This document shows, piece by piece, positions 36,246-44,497 of a stretch of 57,079 nt of DNA; within the stretch, counting starts at the first letter, position 1, and each line of letters begins with the position of its first letter. This stretch comes from Thermococcus sp. (lineage in GTDB: Archaea; Methanobacteriota_B; Thermococci; Thermococcales; Thermococcaceae): positions 1-57,079 of the forward strand of contig NZ_JALSLB010000035.1 of the NCBI RefSeq assembly GCF_026988555.1. The letters are read 5' to 3'. The notes beneath the pieces were generated by a model that was not told where the DNA came from, did not search any database, and worked only from the letters and a program-made list of their open reading frames with translations. The position numbers and the translations under genes are program-made.

Positions 36246-36971
36246 ATGAGGAGGCCAGTGCTGCTGGAGCTCAGCCTCGTTCCATGCACCCTCGTCGAGA
36301 GACTCAACCGCTTTGTCGCCATTGTAACCGTCAATGGGGAGACTAGAAAAGCCCTGGTGACCAACACCGGTCGCTTGGAGGAGTTCATGGTTCCAGGTCG
36401 GAAGGCCTTCTGCACACCCAGAACCGGCGGAAAGACGGACTTCGTTCTGGTGGCCTTTGAAGACATTCACGGAAAGGGTGCCATAATAGACACAAGAACC
36501 CAGGCGAGGGCCTTTGAGCGGGCGGTAGAACTCGGCCTGGTCCCCTGGCTTAGAGGTTGCAGGATAAAGCGGAAGGAGGTAACCGTTGGGAGATCCCGCC
36601 TCGATTACCTCTTCAAATGCCCACAAGGCGAGGTCTACGCCGAGATGAAGAGCGCCGTCCTGCGCGGTGGGGAGAACGGCGAGTACGCTATGTACCCAGA
36701 CTGCCCAACCGTCAGGGGGCGGAAACACGTGGAGGAACTCATAGAGCTTTCAAAAGCCGGGGAAAGGGCCATGATATTCTTCATCGGCGCCCTTCCGGGG
36801 GTCACTAAGTTCAAGCCGTACAGGGAAGGAGACCGGGAGATAGGGCGGCTCCTGAACGAGGCAAAAAAAGCCGGCGTTGGAATTCACGCCATGAGCATCT
36901 CCCTCCTGCCCAGTGGAAAAGTGGTAATCGAGAATCCGTGCCTCCAAATCGAGCTGGGGGAGAACTTTTAA
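36246..36971 (+). CDS. sfsA: SfsA-like nuclease
   Basis: This 241-residue SfsA-family protein was first named for sugar fermentation stimulation and is now seen as a DNA/RNA nuclease-like fold. Conserved positions appear in an OB-like N-terminus (VTNTGRLEEFMVPGRK) and in a PD-(D/E)XK-like core (SRLDYLF, YAEMKSAVL, PDCPTVRGRKH). ATG 36246 is about 28 bases from a CTTAAAAA box at 36215-36222, so the transcript is probably leaderless; TTG 36240 is a weaker start. Confidence 0.93.
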   Translation: MRRPVLLELSLVPCTLVERLNRFVAIVTVNGETRKALVTNTGRLEEFMVPGRKAFCTPRTGGKTDFVLVAFEDIHGKGAIIDTRTQARAFERAVELGLVPWLRGCRIKRKEVTVGRSRLDYLFKCPQGEVYAEMKSAVLRGGENGEYAMYPDCPTVRGRKHVEELIELSKAGERAMIFFIGALPGVTKFKPYREGDREIGRLLNEAKKAGVGIHAMSISLLPSGKVVIENPCLQIELGENF

Positions 36972-36992
36972 AGACCCCGCCGTATTCCCATT

Positions 36993-37007
36993 CGGGGTAA
37001 GACCCCG
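36993..37007 (+). other. GC hairpin at the 5' end of the toprim-xerA transcript
   Basis: CGGGGT-AAG-ACCCCG forms a perfect 6-bp stem with a 3-base loop. The TATA box CTTTTAAAG (36965-36973) would start the RNA at about 36994, so the mRNA would begin with this hairpin, followed by the ribosome binding site GAGGTGATGGG. It could protect the 5' end or mask translation. Confidence 0.5.
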
Positions 37008-37020
37008 TGAGGTGATGGGA

Positions 37021-37923
37021 ATGACTATAGTGGACGTTAGAATTCTTGTCGAAGGCGCAAGCGACGTTGAGGTTGTAAGCAAAGCCCTTCAGGGGCTGGC
37101 CCTGGGAAGCGAGTACAACATCACGATATCCGCGATAATCCCAACGACCAACGTTGAAATAGCGAAGAGCGCGACCGCCGGTGCGGACCTGCTGATAATA
37201 GCCACGGACGCCGACCGTGTTGGAAGGGACCTTGCGGATAGACTTTTCACGGAGCTAGGCGAGATGGTCGGCCACGTCGAGAGGATGAAGATTCCGCTGG
37301 GACACGACCTGGAGCACATAGACGTGGAGCTTGTCAGGAAGGAGCTCAAGAACACCCTAGTAAGGGCAGGACTGAAGAGCCTGCAACTTCTGCCGGAGTA
37401 TATGGCACTCAGAAACCAGTTGCTGGATATAAAAGGACGTTACGACAACCTCTTAGCGGAGTACCAGAATCTGAAGGGAGAGTACGAGAAGACCCTGCAC
37501 GCATGCGAGGAGGCCAGGAAGGAAAATGAGAGGCTAAAAGAAGAGAATGAAGGCCTGAAGGCCTTAATAGAGAATGCTAAGAACGTTTTCAGCATTGAAG
37601 AGGCCTGGAAATCCCTGTTTCCAGCGGAGCCCGTTCCTGATGGGGCTTACATAGGGAAGGCCGCAGAAAAGCTCGGCCTTGGTGGTCGGGTGATAGTCGG
37701 CCAGGGGTACATTTTCGCTGAAGACAGAACCCTCGTGGATGAGCTCCTGAGGACCGTTTATCTGAGTCTGACGATAAAGGATGACCAAAAGTCAGAGCCA
37801 CCGAAACCCCCAACACCGCCCGAAAAGCATGAAGGGGGAACAGATGAAGCCACCAAACCCAACGTGGTTGAGGATGCCGAGGTAAAGCCAGACGAACTGG
37901 AAAGCCTCCTGAAGGGGCTGTGA
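37021..37923 (+). CDS. Toprim-domain coiled-coil protein
   Basis: This 300-residue protein opens with a Toprim fold: the glutamate motif [16 protein letters not shown] (about residues 7-22) and the DxD-type motif [16 protein letters not shown] (about 58-73). A coiled coil at about 130-180, a small alpha/beta region, a Pro/Glu-rich linker ([14 protein letters not shown]) and a short acidic tail ending LESLLKGL follow. Toprim domains cut or join nucleic acids with Mg2+. The gene is one base from xerA, so the two are co-expressed. The exact role is unknown. Confidence 0.82.
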   Translation: MTIVDVRILVEGASDVEVVSKALQGLALGSEYNITISAIIPTTNVEIAKSATAGADLLIIATDADRVGRDLADRLFTELGEMVGHVERMKIPLGHDLEHIDVELVRKELKNTLVRAGLKSLQLLPEYMALRNQLLDIKGRYDNLLAEYQNLKGEYEKTLHACEEARKENERLKEENEGLKALIENAKNVFSIEEAWKSLFPAEPVPDGAYIGKAAEKLGLGGRVIVGQGYIFAEDRTLVDELLRTVYLSLTIKDDQKSEPPKPPTPPEKHEGGTDEATKPNVVEDAEVKPDELESLLKGL

Positions 37924-37924
37924 A

Positions 37925-38758
37925 ATGGGGGTCGTTGAGGAGTTCGAAACGTACCTCGACTTGGAGGGAAAGAGCCCCAACACCGTCAGAATGTACTCTT
38001 ATTATGTAAGGCGCTACCTGGAGACGGGCGGAGACCTAAACGCCCGCTCCGCCCTTCGGTTCCTTGCCCGGCTTAGGAAAGATGGTTACTCAAACAAGAG
38101 CCTCAACCTAGTGGTCCAAGCGCTACGGGCATATTTCAGGTTCGAGGGTTACGATGACGAGGCGGAGAAACTGAAGCCACCTAAGGTTCCAAAGAGTCTT
38201 CCAAAGAGCCTAACCAAGGAGGAGGTCAGACGGCTCATTTCGGTCATCCCCCCGACCCGAAAACGTGACAGGCTCATAGTTCTTCTGCTCTACGGGGCCG
38301 GGCTCAGGGTGAGCGAGCTCTGCAACCTGAAGAGGAGCAACATCGACTTTGACCGTTCCGTCCTTCTCGTGCGGGGAGGAAAAGGGGCCAAGGACAGGGT
38401 TGTTCCAATATCCAGGGCCCTTCTTGAAGAAATCCGCTCCTACCTGGAATCACGGAACGATGCGAGCGAGTACCTTCTGGTGGAGGAGAGAAGGAACAAC
38501 AAGGACCGCATCTCCACCAAAACGGTCTGGTATCTTCTTAGGAGGTACGGGACAAAGGTGGGACTGAAGGTGACTCCCCATATGCTCCGACACAGCTTCG
38601 CGACTCACATGCTTGAGAATGGGGTTGATATAAGGGCCATTCAGGAACTGCTGGGCCATTCGAACCTCTCCACAACGCAGATATACACGAAGGTCACGGT
38701 TGAGCATCTGAGAAAGGCACAGGAGAAGGCGAGGCTGATAGAGGGACTGACTGGATAG
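37925..38758 (+). CDS. xerA: Tyrosine recombinase XerA
   Basis: This 277-residue integrase-family recombinase resolves chromosome dimers at dif in archaea. The catalytic set is complete: Arg128 (GAGLRVSEL), Lys153 (GGKGAKDR), His219 and Arg222 (HMLRHSF), His245 (LGHSNLST) and Tyr254 (IYTKV). The N-terminal SAM-like core-binding domain spans 1-90. It starts one base after the toprim gene with no separate promoter. No dif site was found nearby. Confidence 0.95.
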   Translation: MGVVEEFETYLDLEGKSPNTVRMYSYYVRRYLETGGDLNARSALRFLARLRKDGYSNKSLNLVVQALRAYFRFEGYDDEAEKLKPPKVPKSLPKSLTKEEVRRLISVIPPTRKRDRLIVLLLYGAGLRVSELCNLKRSNIDFDRSVLLVRGGKGAKDRVVPISRALLEEIRSYLESRNDASEYLLVEERRNNKDRISTKTVWYLLRRYGTKVGLKVTPHMLRHSFATHMLENGVDIRAIQELLGHSNLSTTQIYTKVTVEHLRKAQEKARLIEGLTG

Positions 38759-38827
38759 CCAGATTCTGTCAAACCCGAAACACCGTGCAAGGATCCATTT
38801 TAAAAACCGTTGATCGTGAGGAATGGG

Positions 38828-40207
38828 TTAGAAGGCCATTTTCTCCCGCAGTAGGGATAGATAGCTCGTAAATGCTCCGGCTGAGATAGTGTCTCCCAGC
38901 CCCACGGTGGAGACGGGCTTTTTAACAAGGCGGGTTGGAATTATAACAACCTTGTACTCCCGCGTCCTCCTCTTAGCTTCTTCAAAGCGGAGTTTAACGT
39001 ACTCCCCGCGCTCGTTGAACGGAACGTTTAAACCAACCCGATAGTCCTCAGGAGACCGTATCTCCCCAAGGGACGCCCGGGCAGCGGCCAGCGTTGTTCC
39101 AACTTCCAGACTTCTTCTGAGCTCCTCCTCACTAAGTGGATTATCCTTAGACGTGATGTACATGAGGTAGTAGATCGTATGGATCTGCAGAATCTCAAGG
39201 TTCATCTCGTCCAAGATTATCTTCCCCCCAAGAACCGAGTCCTCGATGCGGTTGTAGGTGAATATCCTCTCCGAAAGCCTCGGATACCCAAGGGCGTTCA
39301 GGACGTAGGCTATCTCGGATTCATCCATGCCAACGCTGTCAACCAGGGGGAAGAGATTGTATATAACCTTTTTTCTCAGATCCCGGTTCTGAATGGACGC
39401 GAATTCGAGATGAACCTTAACGTCCTTTCTCCGCTTCAGGAGCATCACATCCTCCTTGGCTTTCCTCAGGTAGTGGTTGGCGTCTTTGCCATCGGAGTAG
39501 CGCAGTTTTATACCCTGGTAACCGGAGAGGATTGCACCGTCGACCCCTTCCCCAATCCCTGGGAGAAACGGCTTCAACGCCTCCTCTGTGTATACTCGTA
39601 TACTCTCAAAACGCGCCGAAACGATGAATCTACCTGAGAATGGAACGGTTACCGTCTCGTTTCCAAGTTTAAACTTCATGCCAGCACGAAACTCGAATAT
39701 CCTGTTTACTTTTATGGGATCGTTCTCGCGGTAAGCCTCGCGGGGATGCTTAAAGGCTAGCTTCCCGTCCTCGACGACCGGATAGAGAAGGTTCGGCCTG
39801 CTGACGAAGAGTTCAGCCTGCCTCTTGGCAAGATGCGGCGTGTAGACGACGACTCTTCTGAAGTCTAGACTGGCCAGAAGGTTCGCTATGATCCCCGCCT
39901 GACCCCCCATCCTCTCAACGTCATAGTCAAAGTGGTCATCGAACCACCTGTGGAGTTCCTCGTTTACAAGGGGCACCGCCATGGGCTTCCCGGTCTTAAG
40001 GGCGTGCACTAGTCTGGCAACAAAATCCAGGGGTTCATCTATCTCCCTGGGGTACCCGTCGATCCTTCTTTTCACCTCCTCCGCCCCAAACTCGTTTATA
40101 AGCCTCTGAACGATGTCTCCGTTCAGGTAAACTATGGCATCGACGTTGGTGTTGTAGGCGGTGTAAATCGAGAGGTTTCTTGCCCCGTTGAGAAGCCCGG
40201 CATCCAT
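38828..40207 (-). CDS. pfkC: ADP-dependent 6-phosphofructokinase
   Basis: This 459-residue kinase of the modified Embden-Meyerhof pathway phosphorylates fructose-6-phosphate with ADP as donor. It has the ribokinase-like ADP-kinase fold with YTAYNTNVDAI, ERMGGQAGIIANLL, the HLEFASIQNR region, VDSVGMDESEIA, and the catalytic Asp in VGLGDTISAG. The overall pattern is closer to the PFK than to the glucokinase branch. ATG 40207 follows GGGTGATA. A TTTTAAAA box lies near 40255, and a glycolytic-motif-like palindrome sits at the transcript start. Confidence 0.94.
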   Translation of the reverse strand: MDAGLLNGARNLSIYTAYNTNVDAIVYLNGDIVQRLINEFGAEEVKRRIDGYPREIDEPLDFVARLVHALKTGKPMAVPLVNEELHRWFDDHFDYDVERMGGQAGIIANLLASLDFRRVVVYTPHLAKRQAELFVSRPNLLYPVVEDGKLAFKHPREAYRENDPIKVNRIFEFRAGMKFKLGNETVTVPFSGRFIVSARFESIRVYTEEALKPFLPGIGEGVDGAILSGYQGIKLRYSDGKDANHYLRKAKEDVMLLKRRKDVKVHLEFASIQNRDLRKKVIYNLFPLVDSVGMDESEIAYVLNALGYPRLSERIFTYNRIEDSVLGGKIILDEMNLEILQIHTIYYLMYITSKDNPLSEEELRRSLEVGTTLAAARASLGEIRSPEDYRVGLNVPFNERGEYVKLRFEEAKRRTREYKVVIIPTRLVKKPVSTVGLGDTISAGAFTSYLSLLREKMAF

Positions 40208-40210
40208 ATG

Positions 40211-40227
40211 TATCACCCTCAGTGACT
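40211..40227. promoter_or_regulatory. Thermococcales glycolytic motif-like site (Tgr/TrmBL1)
   Basis: TATCAC-CCTCA-GTGACT matches the glycolytic regulator motif TATCAC-N5-GTGATA at 10 of 12 positions. It sits between the predicted transcript start (about 40229) and the pfkC ATG. Sites downstream of TATA repress glycolytic genes in the absence of sugar. One half overlaps the ribosome binding site, so part of the match may be chance. Confidence 0.55.
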
Positions 40228-40284
40228 AACACTGTAGAGAAGGTGCTCCATTTTAAAAGAGTTTCGGAGGGATGGAATTGGCAG

Positions 40285-40998
40285 TCAGAACTCCGTGAAA
40301 AGCATCCCAAGTTCAGGGATCTTCTCCATGACATCCATCTCCCTAAGGGCAAGCCAGAGGGAGGCCTGATTGCTCGTGACAACCGGGACACCGAGGTCTT
40401 CCTCTAGGGGAGCGATTATCTCAAACGTCCGCAGGTTGGTGCAGCTTATGAACACCGCGTCGGCCTCCTCCATGAAAGCCGCCTTGGCTAGGCGATAAGC
40501 CCCATAAGGCTCCACCTTTCCTATGTCAGTGTTCTCCTCTATGCCCAGTCCCCGTATATCAAGCACCTCAAACTCGTTCGCCTCAAGAAACTCCCTCTCA
40601 CGCTCGTTTATATCCTCCGTGTAGGGGGTCACCACCAGAACCCGCTGGGCGTCCAGAACCCTCAGGGCCTCGACAACGGCGGTGCTCGTGCTCACCACGG
40701 GGACATGAACCTCGTCCTCTATCCTCGCCTCAAGCTCCTTCTCAAAGTCTCTGCCCCCGATGAAGGAGCCGCTCGTACAGCCGTAGAGGATCACGTCAAC
40801 GTCGGCGTCCTTAAGAAGTCTCGCACCGTCCACGGCAAGCGAACTCATCTTTAGGAGCTCTTCCTCCGTAATGGACTTCAATGGTATCCTCGTTGTGTGA
40901 AGCGAAACACCCTCCGGGAGAAACGCGTGAAGCTCCATCTCTATGGTGGTGTTTGACGACGGGATGATGAGTCCGATCCTCTCCCTCCATCCGTACAT
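40285..40998 (-). CDS. Asp/Glu racemase-superfamily protein (maleate isomerase-like)
   Basis: This 237-residue protein starts MYGWRERIGLIIPSSNTTIE and has two family cysteines: YGCTSGSF and ISCTNLRTF. That pair marks the maleate cis-trans isomerase/arylmalonate decarboxylase/racemase superfamily. The substrate is unknown. GGTGAGGGG precedes the ATG. It lies upstream of pfkC on the same strand but is separated by 77 bases with a promoter. Confidence 0.85.
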   Translation of the reverse strand: MYGWRERIGLIIPSSNTTIEMELHAFLPEGVSLHTTRIPLKSITEEELLKMSSLAVDGARLLKDADVDVILYGCTSGSFIGGRDFEKELEARIEDEVHVPVVSTSTAVVEALRVLDAQRVLVVTPYTEDINEREREFLEANEFEVLDIRGLGIEENTDIGKVEPYGAYRLAKAAFMEEADAVFISCTNLRTFEIIAPLEEDLGVPVVTSNQASLWLALREMDVMEKIPELGMLFTEF

Positions 40999-41094
40999 CC
41001 CCTCACCTCAAGTGGAATCGGCGGAGGATTTTATTAAACCTTTGGTTGGAGGAAGGCTCTTAAGGAACCCCGATGAAAAGGCAACGGTGAGAGC

Positions 41095-41703
41095 ATGGAG
41101 CTGGACGAAGCTATCAACGGGAGAACTTCCGTGAGGTATTTCAAGGATGAATCAATCCCGAGGGATACTCTGCTGGAGCTCATAAAGGCCGCCATATGGG
41201 CCCCCACCGCGAGTGGCCTTGAAAACTGGAGGTTCATAGTGTTTGAAAGCCCGGAGCCTGTGGGGAAGCTGTACGAACTCATAGCGGAGGGCATGATGGA
41301 GTACTACCGGGCCGTGAACCTGCCGGCGGACAAGATGGAAAAGTTGAAGACAAGGATGTACGAAGAGGGAATGTACCGGGCGCCGGCTTACGTTGCGGTC
41401 TTCATCGACCGGAACGTCCGCTTCCTGAAGGGGAGGGAGTACGATGAGCTGGAGCTTCTGTGGAGCATCGAGAGTGCGGCGATGGCGATTCAAAATCTCA
41501 TGTTGAAGGCGGTGGAGCTTGGCCTTGGAACTGTTTACATAGGGGTAACAAACTTCAGGGGAATAGACGAAGAGGTCAGAAAGCTCGCGGGGCTAAAGGA
41601 GAGTTACTACCTGGCTGGGGTCATCCCAGTAGGATACCCAAGGGCGGACCCAACACCGAGAAAGCGCAGGAGATCCGCGGAGGATGTAACGGAGTTCCTT
41701 TGA
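41095..41703 (+). CDS. Nitroreductase-family flavoprotein
   Basis: This 202-residue FMN-dependent oxidoreductase carries the family's N-terminal RTSVRYFKDESIP, FMN contact WAPTASGLENWRF, and the later AMAIQNLMLKAVELGLGTVYIG and PVGYP motifs. It reduces quinones, flavins or nitro compounds, or acts in cofactor metabolism; the substrate is open. GGTGAGAGC precedes the ATG. No operon partner is evident. Confidence 0.9.
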   Translation: MELDEAINGRTSVRYFKDESIPRDTLLELIKAAIWAPTASGLENWRFIVFESPEPVGKLYELIAEGMMEYYRAVNLPADKMEKLKTRMYEEGMYRAPAYVAVFIDRNVRFLKGREYDELELLWSIESAAMAIQNLMLKAVELGLGTVYIGVTNFRGIDEEVRKLAGLKESYYLAGVIPVGYPRADPTPRKRRRSAEDVTEFL

Positions 41704-41748
41704 GCAACGTTTTTATGCCCCATTCCTAACTGAGGATACGGTGGGAAG

Positions 41749-42072
41749 ATGATAGAGTTCGTTATTCTCCTCGGGGTAATCGGTGGGTGGATCGTAGTGG
41801 CCTCAACGCTGTTCCTGATGCTGGCCATGGGGAAGATGTGGGGGCTAGCCGCCGTCCTCCTACTGGTTCTTGCGATAGAGATAAACCACAGGCTTCAGGA
41901 GCGGTACATGGAGACTATAGTCAACGCAACGCCGAGGGCAAAGGAGATAGCGGCCCACATATTCGAGATGAACGAACTCATGCTGCTGTCGTCCTACGTT
42001 GTCTCACTGGTTCTCTACGAAACCGTGCAGAAGTACGTGGAGATAGTGGTTAAGATACCGGTATCGAGGTGA
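41749..42072 (+). CDS. Small membrane protein of unknown function
   Basis: This 107-residue protein has two hydrophobic helices near the N-terminus (about 4-24 and 30-45) and a third at about 78-90. No family is recognised. TTTTTATG near 41709 serves as TATA box. It is 4 bases from thiI, so probably in one transcript with it. Confidence 0.65.
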   Translation: MIEFVILLGVIGGWIVVASTLFLMLAMGKMWGLAAVLLLVLAIEINHRLQERYMETIVNATPRAKEIAAHIFEMNELMLLSSYVVSLVLYETVQKYVEIVVKIPVSR

Positions 42073-42076
42073 TTCA

Positions 42077-43222
42077 ATGTTCAACGTCGTGATAGTACGC
42101 TACGGGGAGATAGGAACGAAATCCAGGCAGACGAGGAGATGGTTTGAGAGCATACTCATGAACAACATCCGCGAGGCCCTGGTGAGCGAGGGGATTGAAT
42201 TCAAGAGGATAAGGGCAAAGCACGGCAGAATCCTCGTAAAAACAAACGGAGCAGACGAGGCGGTTGGTGTTCTCGAAAGGGTCTTTGGCATAGTGTCGCT
42301 CTCCCAGGCGATGGAGGTTGATGCTGAGCTGGATAAAATTAACAGAACTGCGCTGAAGCTCTTCAGGAGAAAGAGAAAAGAGCTAGGCCTTGAGAGGCCA
42401 ACCTTCCGGGTGACGGCCAGACGTATAACCAAGGAATTCCCCCTGAAGAGCCCGGAGATAGGGGCCAAGGTTGGTGAGTATATATACGAGAATGAGGATG
42501 CGGATGTTGACCTCCACAACCCACGAATAGAGGTCGGCATCGAACTGATGGATGGCAAAGCATACCTCTTCGTTGACAAAATCCGCGCCTGGGGAGGCCT
42601 TCCTATCGGCACTCAGGGAAAGGTGGTGGCGCTCCTCAGCGGCGGCATAGATTCGCCGGTTGCCGCTTTCCTCATGATGAAGCGCGGCGTTGAGGTCATC
42701 CCAGTCCACATCTACATGGGTGAGAAGACCCTCGAAAAGGTCAGGAGGATATGGGGTCAGCTGAAGAAGTACGGCTACGGTGGAAAGGGCGAGCTGATAG
42801 TGGTCAAGCCCAAGGAGCGCGAGAGGATTATTCAAAAGCTCAAGGAGCTGAAGAAAGACAAATACACCTGCGTCTTCTGCAAGTACATGATGGTGAGGAA
42901 CGCCGATAGAATAGCAAGGGAGTTCGGGGCGAAGGGCATCGTCATGGGCGATTCCCTCGGACAGGTGGCAAGCCAGACCCTTGAGAACATGTACATCGTC
43001 AGTCAGGCAACGGACCTGCCGATATACCGCCCGCTCGTTGGGCTCGACAAGGAGGAGATAGTTGGGATAGCGAAGGAGATAGGCACGTTTGAGCTCTCAA
43101 CCCTGCCTGAAGACGAGATACCATTCATTCCAAAGCATCCGGTAATAAGGGGCTCCTGGGAGGAGTTCCGGAAGATTTACAGAGCGGTTTTTGGGGAGGA
43201 ACCAAAGCGAAAGGAATGTTGA
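42077..43222 (+). CDS. thiI: tRNA 4-thiouridine synthase ThiI
   Basis: This 381-residue enzyme thiolates U8 of tRNA. The N-terminal ferredoxin-like and THUMP domains cover about 1-170. The PP-loop ATP pyrophosphatase follows with LLSGGIDSPVAAF. A CVFC pair is present in the core, but the third cysteine found in FeS-dependent archaeal ThiI is replaced: the region reads LPEDEIPFIPKHPV. There is no rhodanese domain. It is adjacent to a DUF998 gene and a ThiI-like paralogue. Confidence 0.94.
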   Translation: MFNVVIVRYGEIGTKSRQTRRWFESILMNNIREALVSEGIEFKRIRAKHGRILVKTNGADEAVGVLERVFGIVSLSQAMEVDAELDKINRTALKLFRRKRKELGLERPTFRVTARRITKEFPLKSPEIGAKVGEYIYENEDADVDLHNPRIEVGIELMDGKAYLFVDKIRAWGGLPIGTQGKVVALLSGGIDSPVAAFLMMKRGVEVIPVHIYMGEKTLEKVRRIWGQLKKYGYGGKGELIVVKPKERERIIQKLKELKKDKYTCVFCKYMMVRNADRIAREFGAKGIVMGDSLGQVASQTLENMYIVSQATDLPIYRPLVGLDKEEIVGIAKEIGTFELSTLPEDEIPFIPKHPVIRGSWEEFRKIYRAVFGEEPKRKEC

Positions 43223-43231
43223 GGTGATAAA

Positions 43232-43786
43232 ATGGATTTTGCTAAGCTTTCCGCGTACATCAGCCTTTCCCTTCCGGTAATCTTTATCCTCGGCCTGGCC
43301 CTGGTTATCCATGCCAACCCTTGGTTCTCCTTCACGGGAAACGCCCTGAGCGACATGGGTTCAATAAGGAACCCGGTGAACTACTACTTCAACGGCTTTC
43401 TGATGGTCTTCGCGGTTCTCGGTCTCATAGCCGCCATCGGCGCCCTGAGAAACGGCCTGTCCTACTTGATGCCCCTTGCGATGGTTCTCCTGTTCCTCGT
43501 GGGGGTCTTTCCGGAGGAGTACGCACCCCACGCCCCGGCGGCTGTCTTTTTCTACGTCCTCGCGCTGACGGACATAGCCATCGTCGGAATAAAACTCGGC
43601 CGTTCTGGGACATCTGCCGGCTATGCCTGGAGCGTTCTGGCGGTGCTCACATTTGCCCTGATGCTCTATCTCGTGAAGGCGAGAGTTTTCAAGGGCCTGG
43701 CCATTCCGGAGCTTGTAGGGGCCACCACAATACTGGCGTGGTTCCTCTACATCGCCCTGCTCCAGCTCAGGGGTTTTAAACTCTGA
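43232..43786 (+). CDS. DUF998 family membrane protein
   Basis: This 184-residue protein has six hydrophobic helices. Conserved polar positions fit DUF998: FTGNALSDMGSIRNPVNYYF after the first helix and VFPEEYAPHAPAA mid-protein. The function is unknown. GAGGTGAT precedes the ATG nine bases after thiI, so it is in the same transcript. Confidence 0.85.
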   Translation: MDFAKLSAYISLSLPVIFILGLALVIHANPWFSFTGNALSDMGSIRNPVNYYFNGFLMVFAVLGLIAAIGALRNGLSYLMPLAMVLLFLVGVFPEEYAPHAPAAVFFYVLALTDIAIVGIKLGRSGTSAGYAWSVLAVLTFALMLYLVKARVFKGLAIPELVGATTILAWFLYIALLQLRGFKL

Positions 43787-43828
43787 GTTGAGGAAAGCTT
43801 CATATATCCCTTCCCTTTTTCTTCAATC

Positions 43829-44419
43829 ATGAAGGCAGTGGCTCTCTTAAGCTCTGGCATCGACTCGCCGGTGGCAATCTACCTCATGCTCAGGAAAGGG
43901 ATGGAGGTAACGCCAGTCCACTTCAGGCAGAGTTCTAAGAAGGAGTCCAAGGTTCTTGAGCTCTGCGAGGTTCTTGGAAGGTACGGAAGGCTGAACGAGC
44001 CGGTAATCTTTAACGCATATGAGGAGGGGGCGCCGGTTTTTTCGAAGCTGGCAGGGATTGGAAAGGCCAAGTGGACGTGCCTCTTCTGCAAGTGGACGAT
44101 GGTGAGGAAGGCCTGCAGAATAGGGCATGGGATTGGGGCAAAGGCGATAATCACGGGAGACAGCCTCGGCCAGGTCGCTTCTCAAACCCTCGACAACCTG
44201 CTCATAATAAGCACTGCGAGCGATTTGCCCATTTTGAGGCCCCTCATAGGCCTGGACAAGGAGGAGATAGTGGGAATTGCCAAGAATATAAGGACGTTCG
44301 GGATAAGCATCGAACCCGAAGAACAGTGCCCCTTTGTGCCGAGGCATCCTGTGGTGAGGGGCTCGCCCGGAGAGTTCAGGAAGATTAAGCGGCAGCTTAT
44401 GAACTGGGGAGTCCTTTAA
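43829..44419 (+). CDS. ThiI-like PP-loop protein without THUMP domain
   Basis: This 196-residue protein covers only the PP-loop domain of ThiI. It has LLSSGIDSPVAIY, ending in KHPV-like PRHPVVRGSPGEF. It carries CLFC plus a third cysteine in EPEEQCPFVP, exactly where the full-length ThiI at 42077 lacks one. It lacks THUMP and so cannot bind tRNA in the same way. A CATATAT box about 25 bases before ATG 43829 suggests a leaderless mRNA separate from the thiI operon. It may provide FeS-dependent sulfur transfer; that is inference. Confidence 0.88.
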   Translation: MKAVALLSSGIDSPVAIYLMLRKGMEVTPVHFRQSSKKESKVLELCEVLGRYGRLNEPVIFNAYEEGAPVFSKLAGIGKAKWTCLFCKWTMVRKACRIGHGIGAKAIITGDSLGQVASQTLDNLLIISTASDLPILRPLIGLDKEEIVGIAKNIRTFGISIEPEEQCPFVPRHPVVRGSPGEFRKIKRQLMNWGVL

Positions 44420-44497
44420 TTACCCAGTTTTGTGTATAACTGAACGTTTACGGAAAGCTTTTAAAGACTTCCTCCAAGCCTTTTCCGGTGATGGCAA

